DNA from: Calditrichaceae bacterium
Lineage (GTDB): Bacteria > Calditrichota > Calditrichia > RBG-13-44-9 > J075
Direction: 5' to 3'
Assembly (NCBI GenBank): GCA_013360445.1
Contig: JABWBP010000053.1
Span: 1 to 64,000 of the forward strand
Length of the DNA: 64,000 nt
Positions 25,499 to 34,677 of this stretch are shown here, piece after piece. The position numbers and the translations under genes were made by a program. The notes beneath the pieces were generated by a model that was not told where the DNA came from, searched no databases, and saw nothing but the letters and a program-made list of their open reading frames with translations. Position 1 is the stretch's first letter, and the number at the start of each line of letters is the position of its first letter.

Positions 25499-27784
25499 TT
25501 AAAACAGCACCTTCAGCCCCAAAACCGGCAGCCGCGGCAACTGGTTGATGGCTTTCACCTCGCTGTAATCGCTATTGTAGTTGTAATCATAGACGTTGTT
25601 GCGGTTGAGCAGGTTGATTACCTCCAAATAAATCTCCCCCGGGTTTCCCCAAATTCGCAATTGCCGGTCGATGCGCAAATCGATCCGGGAGTAGGCCGGA
25701 AAGCGGGCGCTGTTCTCCGCGCCCTCCACCGGCAGGGGAATGATCGTCCCGGTAGAATCCGGCAAATAGATCACCTCCGCGATGGGGGTGTAGGGCTTGC
25801 CGGTATTGAACTGCCACTTCAGCCCGATATTCCAGCGCGCCCGGGGCTGGTAATTGGCCACCAACGACAGGGTGTGCCGCTGGTCCTGCAAGGGATAGTA
25901 GTATGGCTGAGCGGGATGATCCTTGCGGCGGGAAACGCTGTAGGAATAACTGAGCCAGCCGCTCCATTTCCCGGAGACCTTCTTCTGGAAAAACACGTCC
26001 GCGCCCCGGGAAAATCCGCTCCCGTCGTTATCATAATTGATCTGCGGATCGGTGGTGATCAGATCGCGCAGCTTTTTATAATATCCTTCCACGCGGAACA
26101 GGTAATTCCCGCCAAAGCGATGTTCCAGGCCCAGGATATAGTGCTCCGCCAGGGGCGCCCGGGCGCGGCGATTGCCCGCCGCGGGATCGAACACCAGGGG
26201 ATCGCGGCTGAACTGGCTGAACCATCCCCAGGCGCTTTTGAGCAGGGTTCGGGCGTTCAGGTGATAGACCAGCGCGAGCCGGGGATTGACCACCACCTGC
26301 GCGGTGGCGTTCAGGTACTCAAAACGCATTCCTGCGTTAGCGATCAGCTTCCCGGGAAGCATCTCCCACTGGTCTTGCAAATAACACCCGGCATATTGGT
26401 AAACGCTGCGGTAAGCCGCGGACGCCAGGGTAGAATCGTCGGAGAGGCGCACGCTGGTGTTGCGGTTCGTGGTGTAGAGCAAATCCCAATAGGCTTTCGG
26501 GAAGGAGAGGGTGTAGTCGGCCTCCACCCGGTGGAGATAGAAGCCGCTCTCGATTTTGTGATGGGGAAAGGGTATGAAGGTGAACTCGCTGCGAAGATCA
26601 TAATTATCCACCACGAAGTAAATCCAGTGGGTGGTGGGGTACAGATAGCGGGCGTCGAAGTAATTATAGATGTAGGCGGCGTTGGTATGGACAAAAGCCT
26701 TGTCGGAAAGAATCCATTTCCAGTCCACGTTGCCGACGCCCAGGGCCTGCTTGCGCACAAATTTTTCGGAAGCAGTGGGCAGGTCGATGAATTCATCCTC
26801 GCTATCCACGCTCCATCTCAGCTTGTCGCCGGAGTACAGGCCGTTGACCTCAAAAAGGTGTTTTTTGCCGAGCGGGTAGAATAGTTTTAGCTGGTAATCA
26901 TAAAAACCGGGGCGGAAATAGCTCTCCGGCAGCTTCAGCCAATCCATGATGCGGTCGTAATAGTTCACCCGCACGGAAAAGAGGAACGAGCCTCGCGGAC
27001 CGGGCAATGCCCCTTCCACCAATGCGTCCGAAGAGATAAAGCTGCTGCCCACGCTTCCTTGCAGCGGCCCGCGCTGGCCGTAGCGGTTGTACACTTCGAT
27101 CACCGCGGACATGGCCTGGCCGTATTTGGCGGGAAATCCCCCGGCGTAAAATTCGATATCCTTGATCAATTCCGGGTTGAAAATAGAGACCAGCCCGTTC
27201 AAATGGTAAGGTTCGTAGATATAAATGCGATCTAACAGCACCAGGTTTTCATCCACCCGCCCCCCGCGCACGTACATCTTGCCGCTGAAATCTCCCTCCG
27301 CGGCCACTCCCGGGAGGGTTTGCAGGGTGCGGGTGACGTCTTCCAACGCCCCGGCGCGCCCGCGCACCTCCTCGCTGCGAATCTCCATCACGCTGCCGGA
27401 GGGTTCCCGGGAGAGTTCCCGCTCCCCCACCACCTCCACCGCCCGGCCATATTCCAGCGCCTGCTGGATCAGGAACACGTTCAGCACCCGGTTGGCGCCT
27501 TTTTCCAGGCGGAGGTTATCCACCTGGTAAGGGCGGTAGCCTAACATTTCGAAACGCAGGGTATAAACCCCTTCCGGGAGGCGCACTTCAAAGCGGCCGG
27601 TGGATTCGCTGGCCGCGCCCTCCTGAGTTCCCGGCACCAGCACGTTCACCCCGGGCAGGGGCTCGCTGGTTTCCGCGTCGCGGATGACGCCGCTGACGCG
27701 CGATGACGGCGTCTGCGCCCGCGCCTGCCAAATGGTGAGCAAAACGATGATTCCGATAAGAGCGGAATAGACAACAGGCTTCAT
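25499..27784 (-). CDS. TonB-dependent receptor with carboxypeptidase-like N-terminal domain
   Basis: 761 residues from ATG 27784 (GTG at 27796 also possible). After a signal peptide (IIVLLTIWQARAQ) comes a carboxypeptidase-regulatory-like domain (VSGVIRDAETSEPLPGVNVLV), then the plug (LQTLPGVAAEGDFSGKMYVRGG) and a 22-stranded barrel ending in a hydrophobic residue (LPVLGLKVLF). This domain order is typical of Bacteroidota-type receptors. The ligand is unknown; no TonB box can be assigned. It is divergent from a second receptor at 27898, with about 110 bases between starts, so the two may be co-regulated. Confidence 0.9.
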   Translation of the reverse strand: MKPVVYSALIGIIVLLTIWQARAQTPSSRVSGVIRDAETSEPLPGVNVLVPGTQEGAASESTGRFEVRLPEGVYTLRFEMLGYRPYQVDNLRLEKGANRVLNVFLIQQALEYGRAVEVVGERELSREPSGSVMEIRSEEVRGRAGALEDVTRTLQTLPGVAAEGDFSGKMYVRGGRVDENLVLLDRIYIYEPYHLNGLVSIFNPELIKDIEFYAGGFPAKYGQAMSAVIEVYNRYGQRGPLQGSVGSSFISSDALVEGALPGPRGSFLFSVRVNYYDRIMDWLKLPESYFRPGFYDYQLKLFYPLGKKHLFEVNGLYSGDKLRWSVDSEDEFIDLPTASEKFVRKQALGVGNVDWKWILSDKAFVHTNAAYIYNYFDARYLYPTTHWIYFVVDNYDLRSEFTFIPFPHHKIESGFYLHRVEADYTLSFPKAYWDLLYTTNRNTSVRLSDDSTLASAAYRSVYQYAGCYLQDQWEMLPGKLIANAGMRFEYLNATAQVVVNPRLALVYHLNARTLLKSAWGWFSQFSRDPLVFDPAAGNRRARAPLAEHYILGLEHRFGGNYLFRVEGYYKKLRDLITTDPQINYDNDGSGFSRGADVFFQKKVSGKWSGWLSYSYSVSRRKDHPAQPYYYPLQDQRHTLSLVANYQPRARWNIGLKWQFNTGKPYTPIAEVIYLPDSTGTIIPLPVEGAENSARFPAYSRIDLRIDRQLRIWGNPGEIYLEVINLLNRNNVYDYNYNSDYSEVKAINQLPRLPVLGLKVLF

Positions 27785-27897
27785 AGCCCCGCTCACTCTC
27801 CATTTATTTTCCCTGCAAAGTTAAATGAATTTGATATCGAAAAACACTTTAGCTTTAATTAAATTTATCCACTCTTCCATAAGGAAAGGAGGCGGCG

Positions 27898-30534
27898 ATG
27901 AGATCTCTTATTTTATTCTCTTTACTGGGTATTTTGTTGCAATTGCCGGTATTTGGAGAGGAAAGCGGTAAAAAAGTGCGGCAAACACCGGAACCTACCC
28001 CTCCGGCTCTCCCTTCAAATCATCCCCTCGCGAATAGTGACAGCACGGATACCCTTGCGACAAAAGGTTTGCCGGGTGCGGAGCGGGAATTATCCACCGT
28101 ATTGACCGGGGAAGACCTGCGCCGCTACGCGGTGCGGGGAATCGACCCATACGCCGCGCTGCAGCCCGGGGTCATTCGCCAGGATGGCGATAATTATATC
28201 CTGGGAAGTGATTTTTACGAGACCGGCTACTACCTGGAGGGAACCTACCTCACCAATATCACCAGCGGCAGAAACGGAATCTACGTGATTCCCGAAGCGC
28301 TTGAAACTCTCACGATCGGAGGGTTACCCTTCGATGCGGGATTTTCCGGGGCTACCGGCGGGGCTATCCGCGCCCGGCTGAAAACCGGGGGAGAAAAGTT
28401 ACAGGCAGCAGTTTTTCACCGCAGCGACGATTTTGCCGGCGAAGGTAAACAATTCTTGGGTACCTACGCTTACGGCGACCGCGCTACCGCAGCCACCCTG
28501 GGCGGGCCGCTGCTCAGCCCCCGGATTCGATTTTTCCTCGCCGGGGAATATCACCCCACCCGCGACCGCGCCATGCGATTCGTGCAAGGGTTTACGATGA
28601 ATAATTTAATTGATGGCAATCCCGAGAACCCTAAGGTCCTCAGCGGCAACCCGGATACCATTGATGTTCTCACCTACCCCGAGGGCAATACCCCGCAAAA
28701 TGGGCAAGACCGCTATTCCCTGAATGCAAATATCACTCTAAATACCGCCCCGGTTTCCGCCCGGCTGGATTTCGCTTACTGGAAGAACCGTGATGAATTG
28801 AACGATACCCCGCTCATTAACAGTCTGAATGAGCGCAAGGCCTTCAACGACCTGCAAACCATTTTCCTCTCCGCGGCAGCGGATTACCAGGTGGCCGCGA
28901 ACCAGAATATAGGGGTTAAATTCAGCCTGTTTGACAGCTTCCTGGAGCGGGAAGACGACTTTTTTGGCGGAAATTACCGGCTCTGGTATGACAGCACCGC
29001 AAACGCCGAAAAGGGAATTCAATTCCGCAGCCTGTGGCGGCCGGACTACGATTATCTCCTCAGCGGATTCCCGTTCCAGAGAAACGGAACCCCTTACGAA
29101 AACCTGTATTTCAAATCCAAATTGAATTTTTGGGAAATATCCGGAGCCTATTCTTTAACGCTGCAAGGCGCTCACCATCTTCAAGTGGGGGCATACCATC
29201 GAAAATACCAGCGGCGATTTTTTTCCATCCGGCCCTCGGTCATGTTTTTGACCGGGAGGGACAAAAATCCGCAAAACGTGAATCCCATTTTATGGAATTC
29301 ATTTGGGAACGTTATCGCCGCAGGTTATGATATTTACGGCAATGAGATAGCCGGTTCAGGGCTGGATTCCCCGACCGAGCCGCAGAACACTGCTTTTTAT
29401 GCCCGGGATGAGTTCCGGTGGAAACAGGTGAGCCTGGCGCTGGGATTCAGGTATGAATCCCTGGAGACCGACCATTGGCGATTGAAAGATCCGGCAAATG
29501 TTCTGATAGATCCGCAAACCGGCGAGATTCTCCCGGAGAACTTTGAAAAGACCCCCGGGGTAAGCCGGCTGCTTCCCCGTCTAAAATTTACGGTTTATCC
29601 CCTTTCCGCTATGAGCCTGCATATCGGCTACGGAAGCTTTTTGCAATTCAACCGCTCCTATTACCCGGAAACCTTCTCGTTCTCAACCACCGGGGCGGTG
29701 TCCTTCCCCTCGGACGTCATTCGTTCAAACCAGGTTGAAATCGGCCTGAACGCGCATATCCGGGATATTGCCGACCTGGGGGTGCAGTACAATCAAAAGA
29801 ATACCCGGGGATCGAATACCACTTTTAACAGTTTTACCGGGGCAGATGGCGTCGATGCGCTCGATTTTCACATCGTTTCTTTCCAGGTGAACAGCAAACG
29901 CGTGAAGGATTTCCTTGCCTCCGTTCACTACACTTTTACAGATGCGGATGAGAGATTTGCCGGATACCTCCAAAAACACCGCGGGGCGTTGGCGGTGGAT
30001 TATTACTATGACCGGCCGCAGAAACAATCATTCTGGGAGGGAAGCGGGGCAGGCCTGGTCTATTCATTTAATAGCGGCCATCCCTACCCCTACCTGCCAA
30101 CAGGTTATTTTGGATCAGGAACCGCTTATTCGGCGGGCGTTGTAGCTTACACCAATCCCTTTCTGCTCGCCTCGACCGGCGGCAATTATGATACGACTCC
30201 CTGGAATCAGCGCGTCGATCTGAAGGTGTACAAGCGCTTTCCGCTTGGGAGAGCGCTGGCGTTGAATATCGGCCTGAATGTGATCAATCTCTTCAACCGC
30301 AAAAATGTTATGAATGTGTATTATTCCACCGGCAACGCCGAGTACGACGGTTTTTTCAACAACACCAGCTCCCCGCCATGGAATGCCTATGTCGCCGCTT
30401 ACGGAGAGAATTTCATTAAGCTGTATGAGAATATCAACCTGAAAAACGGGGAGGCATACCGGGATGTGCTGGGCAAAGAGTTGTGGGGAACCCCGCGGCA
30501 GATTTTGCTGGAAGTGGGGCTTAATTTCCGGTAA
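27898..30534 (+). CDS. TonB-dependent receptor-like outer-membrane protein
   Basis: 878 residues. The signal peptide (ILFSLLGILLQLPVFGEE) has AAGGAGG upstream of the ATG. A low-complexity Pro-rich stretch precedes a plug domain (LTGEDLRRYAVRGIDPYAALQPG, GAIRARLKTGG) and a long barrel ending EVGLNFR. It lacks the carboxypeptidase-like domain of its divergent neighbour. The plug, size and alternating strands support a TonB-dependent transporter; the ligand is not evident. Confidence 0.85.
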   Translation: MRSLILFSLLGILLQLPVFGEESGKKVRQTPEPTPPALPSNHPLANSDSTDTLATKGLPGAERELSTVLTGEDLRRYAVRGIDPYAALQPGVIRQDGDNYILGSDFYETGYYLEGTYLTNITSGRNGIYVIPEALETLTIGGLPFDAGFSGATGGAIRARLKTGGEKLQAAVFHRSDDFAGEGKQFLGTYAYGDRATAATLGGPLLSPRIRFFLAGEYHPTRDRAMRFVQGFTMNNLIDGNPENPKVLSGNPDTIDVLTYPEGNTPQNGQDRYSLNANITLNTAPVSARLDFAYWKNRDELNDTPLINSLNERKAFNDLQTIFLSAAADYQVAANQNIGVKFSLFDSFLEREDDFFGGNYRLWYDSTANAEKGIQFRSLWRPDYDYLLSGFPFQRNGTPYENLYFKSKLNFWEISGAYSLTLQGAHHLQVGAYHRKYQRRFFSIRPSVMFLTGRDKNPQNVNPILWNSFGNVIAAGYDIYGNEIAGSGLDSPTEPQNTAFYARDEFRWKQVSLALGFRYESLETDHWRLKDPANVLIDPQTGEILPENFEKTPGVSRLLPRLKFTVYPLSAMSLHIGYGSFLQFNRSYYPETFSFSTTGAVSFPSDVIRSNQVEIGLNAHIRDIADLGVQYNQKNTRGSNTTFNSFTGADGVDALDFHIVSFQVNSKRVKDFLASVHYTFTDADERFAGYLQKHRGALAVDYYYDRPQKQSFWEGSGAGLVYSFNSGHPYPYLPTGYFGSGTAYSAGVVAYTNPFLLASTGGNYDTTPWNQRVDLKVYKRFPLGRALALNIGLNVINLFNRKNVMNVYYSTGNAEYDGFFNNTSSPPWNAYVAAYGENFIKLYENINLKNGEAYRDVLGKELWGTPRQILLEVGLNFR

Positions 30535-30555
30535 ATGTAATACGTTATAGAAATT

Positions 30556-30617
30556 GGTTTTTTGACGAGATAAACAGGATTTACCGGATAGCGACAGGCA
30601 TGTAAAATCTGGTAATT
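30556..30617. repeat. Degenerate word-repeat hairpin after the receptor gene
   Basis: GATAAACAGGATTTACCGG and the following CATGTAAAATCTGGTAAT are imperfect complements. It falls between convergent genes and may serve as a terminator. Confidence 0.5.
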
Positions 30618-31404
30618 AGTCCAACCTCAGGTAGTTTGCCGGATCGGCTTTCAGCACCAGCAGATTCTCATAGCGGATCACTTCCCCGCTGATTTCTACC
30701 GGCTCTGCTACCAGGGGCAGCACTTCCCGGTTTACAGTTCTGCCTTCCCCGGAAACCAGTAAGAAATAGGTTGCCAGCCCCTCCCGGTTCTTCACCACCA
30801 GCACCGGGGGAATGCCCCCGCTGATGCAGCGAATGGCGCAGGCTTTGTGGGGCTTGAGGTTGCCGGGGTTCATCACTCCCAGGTAACATTTGCTGTCCAC
30901 GATTTCCCCCGCCAATCGGAAGGTTCCCAAACGCTCTCCCGGCTGCTCGTTCCAGGCCATCCCGGCCAGGCTGGCCGGTTCATCGCCGGTGATTTTCGCG
31001 GAGCCTGCTTTGATTTCGATCATGGTTTGATTGTCGCGATAGACCAGGGCGCCTTGCAGCTTCACCCGCTTCCCCTCCATCCCTTGCAGCGCTTCCCCGG
31101 CGCCGAATTTGCCGAACGCGACCAGGTAATACTGGGAATACTCCGGCAGCGCCCCCGCCTTGCCGGGCCGCTCCACCCACAGGGTGGGATAGGGTTTTTC
31201 TTTGATGATCCCTTCAAACTCCCGGTAATTCCCAAACTCGAACGCGCCGGGATAAAAGGAGCCCTGGCCGGTCGCCAAAAGCACCGCCACCGCTGCGGCG
31301 ATTGCCAGCAGCGTAATGATTACCCGGCGCAGAAATTTCCCCAACCTTTCCGGCGCGTTGGGAAGGTAACCGATGTAGAATTCATCACTTTTAGTTGCAG
31401 ACAT
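30616..31404 (-). CDS. Membrane-anchored protein of the Rieske/ferric-reductase operon
   Basis: 262 residues. One membrane segment near residues 28-46 (VIITLLAIAAAVAVLLATG) is followed by a periplasmic part. That part holds two OB-like repeats and the segment GEIVDSKCYLGVMNPGNLKP, then HKACAIRCISGGIPPVL, with three conserved-looking cysteines that could bind metal or form a disulfide. I do not recognise a named family. It lies 116 bases downstream of the ferric-reductase/Rieske gene on the same strand and is probably part of the same redox system. Confidence 0.7.
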   Translation of the reverse strand: MSATKSDEFYIGYLPNAPERLGKFLRRVIITLLAIAAAVAVLLATGQGSFYPGAFEFGNYREFEGIIKEKPYPTLWVERPGKAGALPEYSQYYLVAFGKFGAGEALQGMEGKRVKLQGALVYRDNQTMIEIKAGSAKITGDEPASLAGMAWNEQPGERLGTFRLAGEIVDSKCYLGVMNPGNLKPHKACAIRCISGGIPPVLVVKNREGLATYFLLVSGEGRTVNREVLPLVAEPVEISGEVIRYENLLVLKADPANYLRLD

Positions 31405-31520
31405 GATTTATCACTCCACTACTGGCGCTTTTCATATTTCATGTATGTTTGAAAAAGGGTAAGTTCCTACTACTTTCTAACCTTATCAAAGGCGCAGCAC
31501 CGCGGAATTGACCGCCCCGG

Positions 31521-32558
31521 TTATTCACCTATCCGCGCCGGCTCCACCGCCGTCCCCGGCGGATTGGGCTGCGGATGCACCCACACCCTTCCGCCGATTA
31601 CCTTCACGTTAAAGGTGGGCACTTTTTCTTTGAACGGCTCCGGGGAGGCGCCATCCTGCGGGCGGTACTGAAACCCGTGCCAGGGGCAGGTCACCAGCCC
31701 GTCGATGATCCTCCCCTCCCCTAAGGGGCCGTTCTGGTGCTGGCAGACGTTGGAAATGGCGGAAATTTTTCCATCGTATTTGAAAATCGCCACCCGTTCC
31801 CCGCCTATCAGGGCGACGTGGGCGCATTTTTCGGGGATTTCCGAAACCGCGCAGACGTTCACGTACCCATCTGCCGCCGCCGGATACGTTTTCTCATCCG
31901 GCAATTTTTCTTTCCGCGCCGCCAGCAGATGCAAAATTAGCACCCAGGCCAGCCCGACCCCCAACAGCGCCGCTAAAACCGGGCTGGTTTCCGCTTGCAG
32001 CGCCCCCAACACCACGTGGAGAACAATCAGCCCGTAAGCGACATACACCAGCATGTGCAGCGCCTTCCACACCGGCGGGGTGAGGTTGGTGAGCCAGAAA
32101 TCGTGGCTGGTGGCGGCCATCAGGAACAGGATCAGCAGCGCCGCCAGCCCCAGGGGTTGAAAGGGAAAATCGCTGAGACTGGTGTAACGCGTCTCTCCCG
32201 CCAGCACGCTCACCAGGGGATTAACGTCGCCGAGGGCGTGGAACTGTACGATGGAGAATCCCCCGTGCGCCAGCGCCAGGATGAACATGGTTACCCCTAA
32301 GTGGCGGCGATTGTAGAGCAAGGGCAAAAAACGGGGATTCAGGCGGCACAGCGGGCCGATGGAGAGAATGATGTGCAACAGCAACAGCGCCGCGGTGCCG
32401 AACCCGCGGATCAGCAGGGTTTCCGCCGTCGCGTTGGGATGAAAAATCGCGCCCAGCCCGGAGAATAAGCCCAGGTACAGTACCACCCCGGCGATTAACA
32501 CGCTGTCATATATTTTTTTCTGGCGGTTCCACATCACCGCCTGGTATTTCAAGCTCAC
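31521..32558 (-). CDS. Fusion of ferric-reductase-like membrane domain and Rieske [2Fe-2S] protein
   Basis: 345 residues from the GTG at 32558, which has GGAGGA nine bases upstream and overlaps the preceding stop as GTGA. The first two thirds form about six membrane helices like the FRD/MsrQ heme-b domain (histidines in LLLHIILSIG, ILALAHGGFS, LHMLVYVAYGLIVLHVVLG). The C-terminal third is a Rieske domain with both ligand pairs, CQHQNGPLG and CPWHGFQ. This joins a quinol- or heme-linked membrane unit directly to an iron-sulfur centre. The redox partner is unknown. Confidence 0.88.
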   Translation of the reverse strand: MSLKYQAVMWNRQKKIYDSVLIAGVVLYLGLFSGLGAIFHPNATAETLLIRGFGTAALLLLHIILSIGPLCRLNPRFLPLLYNRRHLGVTMFILALAHGGFSIVQFHALGDVNPLVSVLAGETRYTSLSDFPFQPLGLAALLILFLMAATSHDFWLTNLTPPVWKALHMLVYVAYGLIVLHVVLGALQAETSPVLAALLGVGLAWVLILHLLAARKEKLPDEKTYPAAADGYVNVCAVSEIPEKCAHVALIGGERVAIFKYDGKISAISNVCQHQNGPLGEGRIIDGLVTCPWHGFQYRPQDGASPEPFKEKVPTFNVKVIGGRVWVHPQPNPPGTAVEPARIGE

Positions 32559-33067
32559 CGGGGATTTCCTCCGCTCAAAATAGAATGAGAGGGCAGCGCC
32601 GCGGTAGCAATTCGCTGCTGCTGCGCTAAACTGTAGAGGATCACCGAACCGTCGGTCTCCAGCGCAGGCGCGGGCAAAAGAAAAAGACCCTTTTCCCGGC
32701 CTGACAGAACGCCGATCAAAAAAGCCTCTTGCGGCGGGATTTTGGCGGCGCCCGCTGCGCCTGCGCTCCAGTAAACCAGCAGGTCCGGGTATTCGAGGTA
32801 ACGTTGGGGATGCAATTCCACCGCCAGCCGGGAAGGGGGCAGGGTGTCGGCATATACCCGAGTAGTGATGTCGAACTGCCCCCAAAGATCGTTTTGTTCG
32901 AAGATCAGGTGGGTAAATTCCGGCGCAGCCGGGCGGATGGCCGGGGGAATTTCCGCCATCGCCGGAATGCTTTTCCGGGAGGCAATTCCGGCGATAAAGG
33001 CCAGCGGCAGCAAAACCGCAAGGACGGATATTATCCGGCGGTGGCGGCGGCGCAGGGGGCGGATCAT
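32555..33067 (-). CDS. Small membrane-anchored protein, operon with Rieske fusion
   Basis: 170 residues. A basic N-terminus (RPLRRRHRRI) and one membrane segment (ISVLAVLLPLAFIAGIA) precede a soluble domain rich in beta strands and prolines. No known motif. It overlaps both neighbours by four bases, so the three genes are co-translated. It is probably an accessory or assembly factor for the Rieske fusion; that role rests only on context. Confidence 0.72.
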   Translation of the reverse strand: MIRPLRRRHRRIISVLAVLLPLAFIAGIASRKSIPAMAEIPPAIRPAAPEFTHLIFEQNDLWGQFDITTRVYADTLPPSRLAVELHPQRYLEYPDLLVYWSAGAAGAAKIPPQEAFLIGVLSGREKGLFLLPAPALETDGSVILYSLAQQQRIATAALPSHSILSGGNPR

Positions 33068-33354
33068 CCTTTTCCCTCCCTCGCCGGGTTATTTTCCGGG
33101 CCGCGGGCAGCCAAGCGGTGGGGATTTTTCTCCTCCGGCGGCTCCGCAACCCCTTTCAGCCAGCGAAATGCCAGCAGCGGCCACAGCGCCATCGTCCCCG
33201 GAATAATGATTAATTTGAATCCCGCGGTGGCTTTCCGGGCGGTGGGATCGATTTGGCCCGCCCCGAAAAACGCAAATGGGATGGCAAACAGCAAACCGAT
33301 GCAGAGATATATAGCAGCAAGCAAAATCAGAATGTCAGCGAGCATAACCGGCAT
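33064..33354 (-). CDS. Small two-helix membrane protein, first gene of the Rieske operon
   Basis: 96 residues from ATG 33354, preceded by GGGAG. It has two membrane segments (ILILLAAIYLCIGLLFAIPF and LIIIPGTMALWPLLAFRWL). Its stop overlaps the next start by four bases. Similar small proteins are found beside Rieske/cytochrome membrane modules. No catalytic residues are visible. Confidence 0.75.
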   Translation of the reverse strand: MPVMLADILILLAAIYLCIGLLFAIPFAFFGAGQIDPTARKATAGFKLIIIPGTMALWPLLAFRWLKGVAEPPEEKNPHRLAARGPENNPAREGKG

Positions 33355-33365
33355 ATAAAACTCCC

Positions 33366-34010
33366 TTACACGTGCCGCTTGATCGTGGCAATGGCCAGGC
33401 GGTCGCATACGTCTTCGGCCTGGTCGGCGATCTTTTCGATTTGCCGAGCAAAATAACGCATGTGGTTTTTCCGGCTCAAATCCTCGCCGGTTCGGTACAC
33501 AAAACGGATCAGCTTTTCGGCAATGGCATCCGATTGCGATTCATAGAAAAGCACCTTGTTGATATGGTCTCTAACCGCGGAGAGGTCGCGAAAATAAGCG
33601 CGAACCGCCGTCACCATCGTTTCCAGGGCGCTCATGGAGGCTTCGGTGAGGTCCACGTACCAGGATTTGGTCTCCGGCAGAATAAAAGGCAACTCCATGT
33701 CGAATTGCTGAAGGGTTTCCGCGGTAAGATTCAAGGCCCGGTCGGTGCTTTCCAATATGCCCAGCACGTCCCCCCGGGAATCGGGGATAAGGGTTTCCAG
33801 GTAGAGTTTGCTTTCGATGGAGCGGCGCAAGGCGTCCGCGTCATGCTCGGTTTTATCGATCTCCGCCAGGCAGCGGGTGAACTCTTCGGCGCGCTCTTCC
33901 AAAAAGTATTTGATCCCCTGTTTGAACAGCAGCGCGCCCCGCACCACCAGGTCCAGGTAATCATCTATCTCCCGTTCCAGGGCTTTTATTTTTTTCAGTA
34001 TGATGGCCAT
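33366..34010 (-). CDS. DUF47/PhoU-like phosphate-transport regulator
   Basis: 214 residues, all helical, with the DUF47 (TIGR00153) pattern: an N-terminal helix with Glu/Asp-rich segments, EIDKTEHDADALRRSIE and later ARQIEKIADQAEDVCDRL, the PhoU-like metal-binding motifs E/DxxxD. Such proteins usually accompany a PiT phosphate permease and tune its activity. No pit gene is in the window. It lies 12 bases upstream of the small membrane gene, so it could lead that operon. Confidence 0.88.
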   Translation of the reverse strand: MAIILKKIKALEREIDDYLDLVVRGALLFKQGIKYFLEERAEEFTRCLAEIDKTEHDADALRRSIESKLYLETLIPDSRGDVLGILESTDRALNLTAETLQQFDMELPFILPETKSWYVDLTEASMSALETMVTAVRAYFRDLSAVRDHINKVLFYESQSDAIAEKLIRFVYRTGEDLSRKNHMRYFARQIEKIADQAEDVCDRLAIATIKRHV

Positions 34011-34034
34011 GGCATGTAGCGGCTTGTAGTTTTT

Positions 34035-34514
34035 CTATATCCCGCTCCCCTTCCAGCGGCTATAGGGATTCCGGATCAAGTTGGCGTTATAGTAGCGCGG
34101 ATCGCCGGTAACTTCCGCTCCCGCCCATTCCGGCAATTGGATCTGCTGCGCTTCATCGCTAACTTCCACTTCTGCAAGAATCAGCCCGGCGTTTTCGCCG
34201 GCGAACTCATCCACTTCCCAGGTTAGCCCGCGGAAATGAATTTGATAGCGGGTTTTTTCGATCAGGGGGCGCTCGCACAACTCATCGAGCAATTGATGGG
34301 CGTCGGCGAGGGGAATTTTATACTCGAATTCCAGGCGCGTTGCCCCCCGGTTGCTTCCTTTAACGGTCAAAAAGCCTTTCTGTCCCGCAACCCGCACCCG
34401 CACGGTGCGTTCGGGAACCGTGGAAAGATAGCCCTGGCGATAGAGCGTTCCCGCTCCTGCGCTCCGCCAGGCCTCGCCTATCACGAGGAATTTGCGTTCG
34501 ATTTCCCTGGGCAT
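34035..34514 (-). CDS. CYTH-domain phosphatase/cyclase-like protein
   Basis: 159 residues from ATG 34514. It starts with the diagnostic ExExK motif (REIERKFLV), continues with RVRVAGQKGFLTVKG and LEFEYKIPL, and ends with a basic tail. CYTH proteins hydrolyse triphosphates or, more rarely, make cAMP; length and motif fit the bacterial triphosphatase group. The reading frame remains open upstream through the repeat at 34531-34677, but the family N-terminus starts here. Followed 24 bases on by the DUF47 gene. Confidence 0.9.
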   Translation of the reverse strand: MPREIERKFLVIGEAWRSAGAGTLYRQGYLSTVPERTVRVRVAGQKGFLTVKGSNRGATRLEFEYKIPLADAHQLLDELCERPLIEKTRYQIHFRGLTWEVDEFAGENAGLILAEVEVSDEAQQIQLPEWAGAEVTGDPRYYNANLIRNPYSRWKGSGI

Positions 34515-34530
34515 TCTGCAACCCTTTCCC

Positions 34531-34677
34531 GTACGGGCGAAGCATTCGGGAGCGATATTTGCCGTAAAAAGACGGGATTCATCCGAATGCTTCGCCGATT
34601 CACCGTACGGGCGAAGCATTCGGGAGCGATATTTGCCGTAAAAAAGACGAGATTCATCCGAATGCTTCGCCCCTACG
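34531..34677. repeat. Two tandem 74-base hairpin units (GGGCGAAGCATTCGG type)
   Basis: Each unit has inverted ends, GGGCGAAGCATTCGG against CCGAATGCTTCGCC. The interiors are nearly identical (GAGCGATATTTGCCG). Units start at 34531 and 34605. The ftsX stop codon (34673-34675) is made by the outer edge of the second unit. Confidence 0.88.

Noticed and set aside
25661-26884. A 407-codon plus-strand frame opposite the TonB receptor
   Set aside because: Antisense shadow; the minus-strand receptor has full domain structure and a signal peptide.
32844-33206. Plus-strand frames opposite the small Rieske-operon genes
   Set aside because: The minus-strand genes overlap by four bases in a coherent operon with good ribosome sites.
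34531-34677. CRISPR array, because of the direct 74-base repetition
   Set aside because: Only two units, each a long hairpin, separated by eight bases; no spacers and no cas genes.
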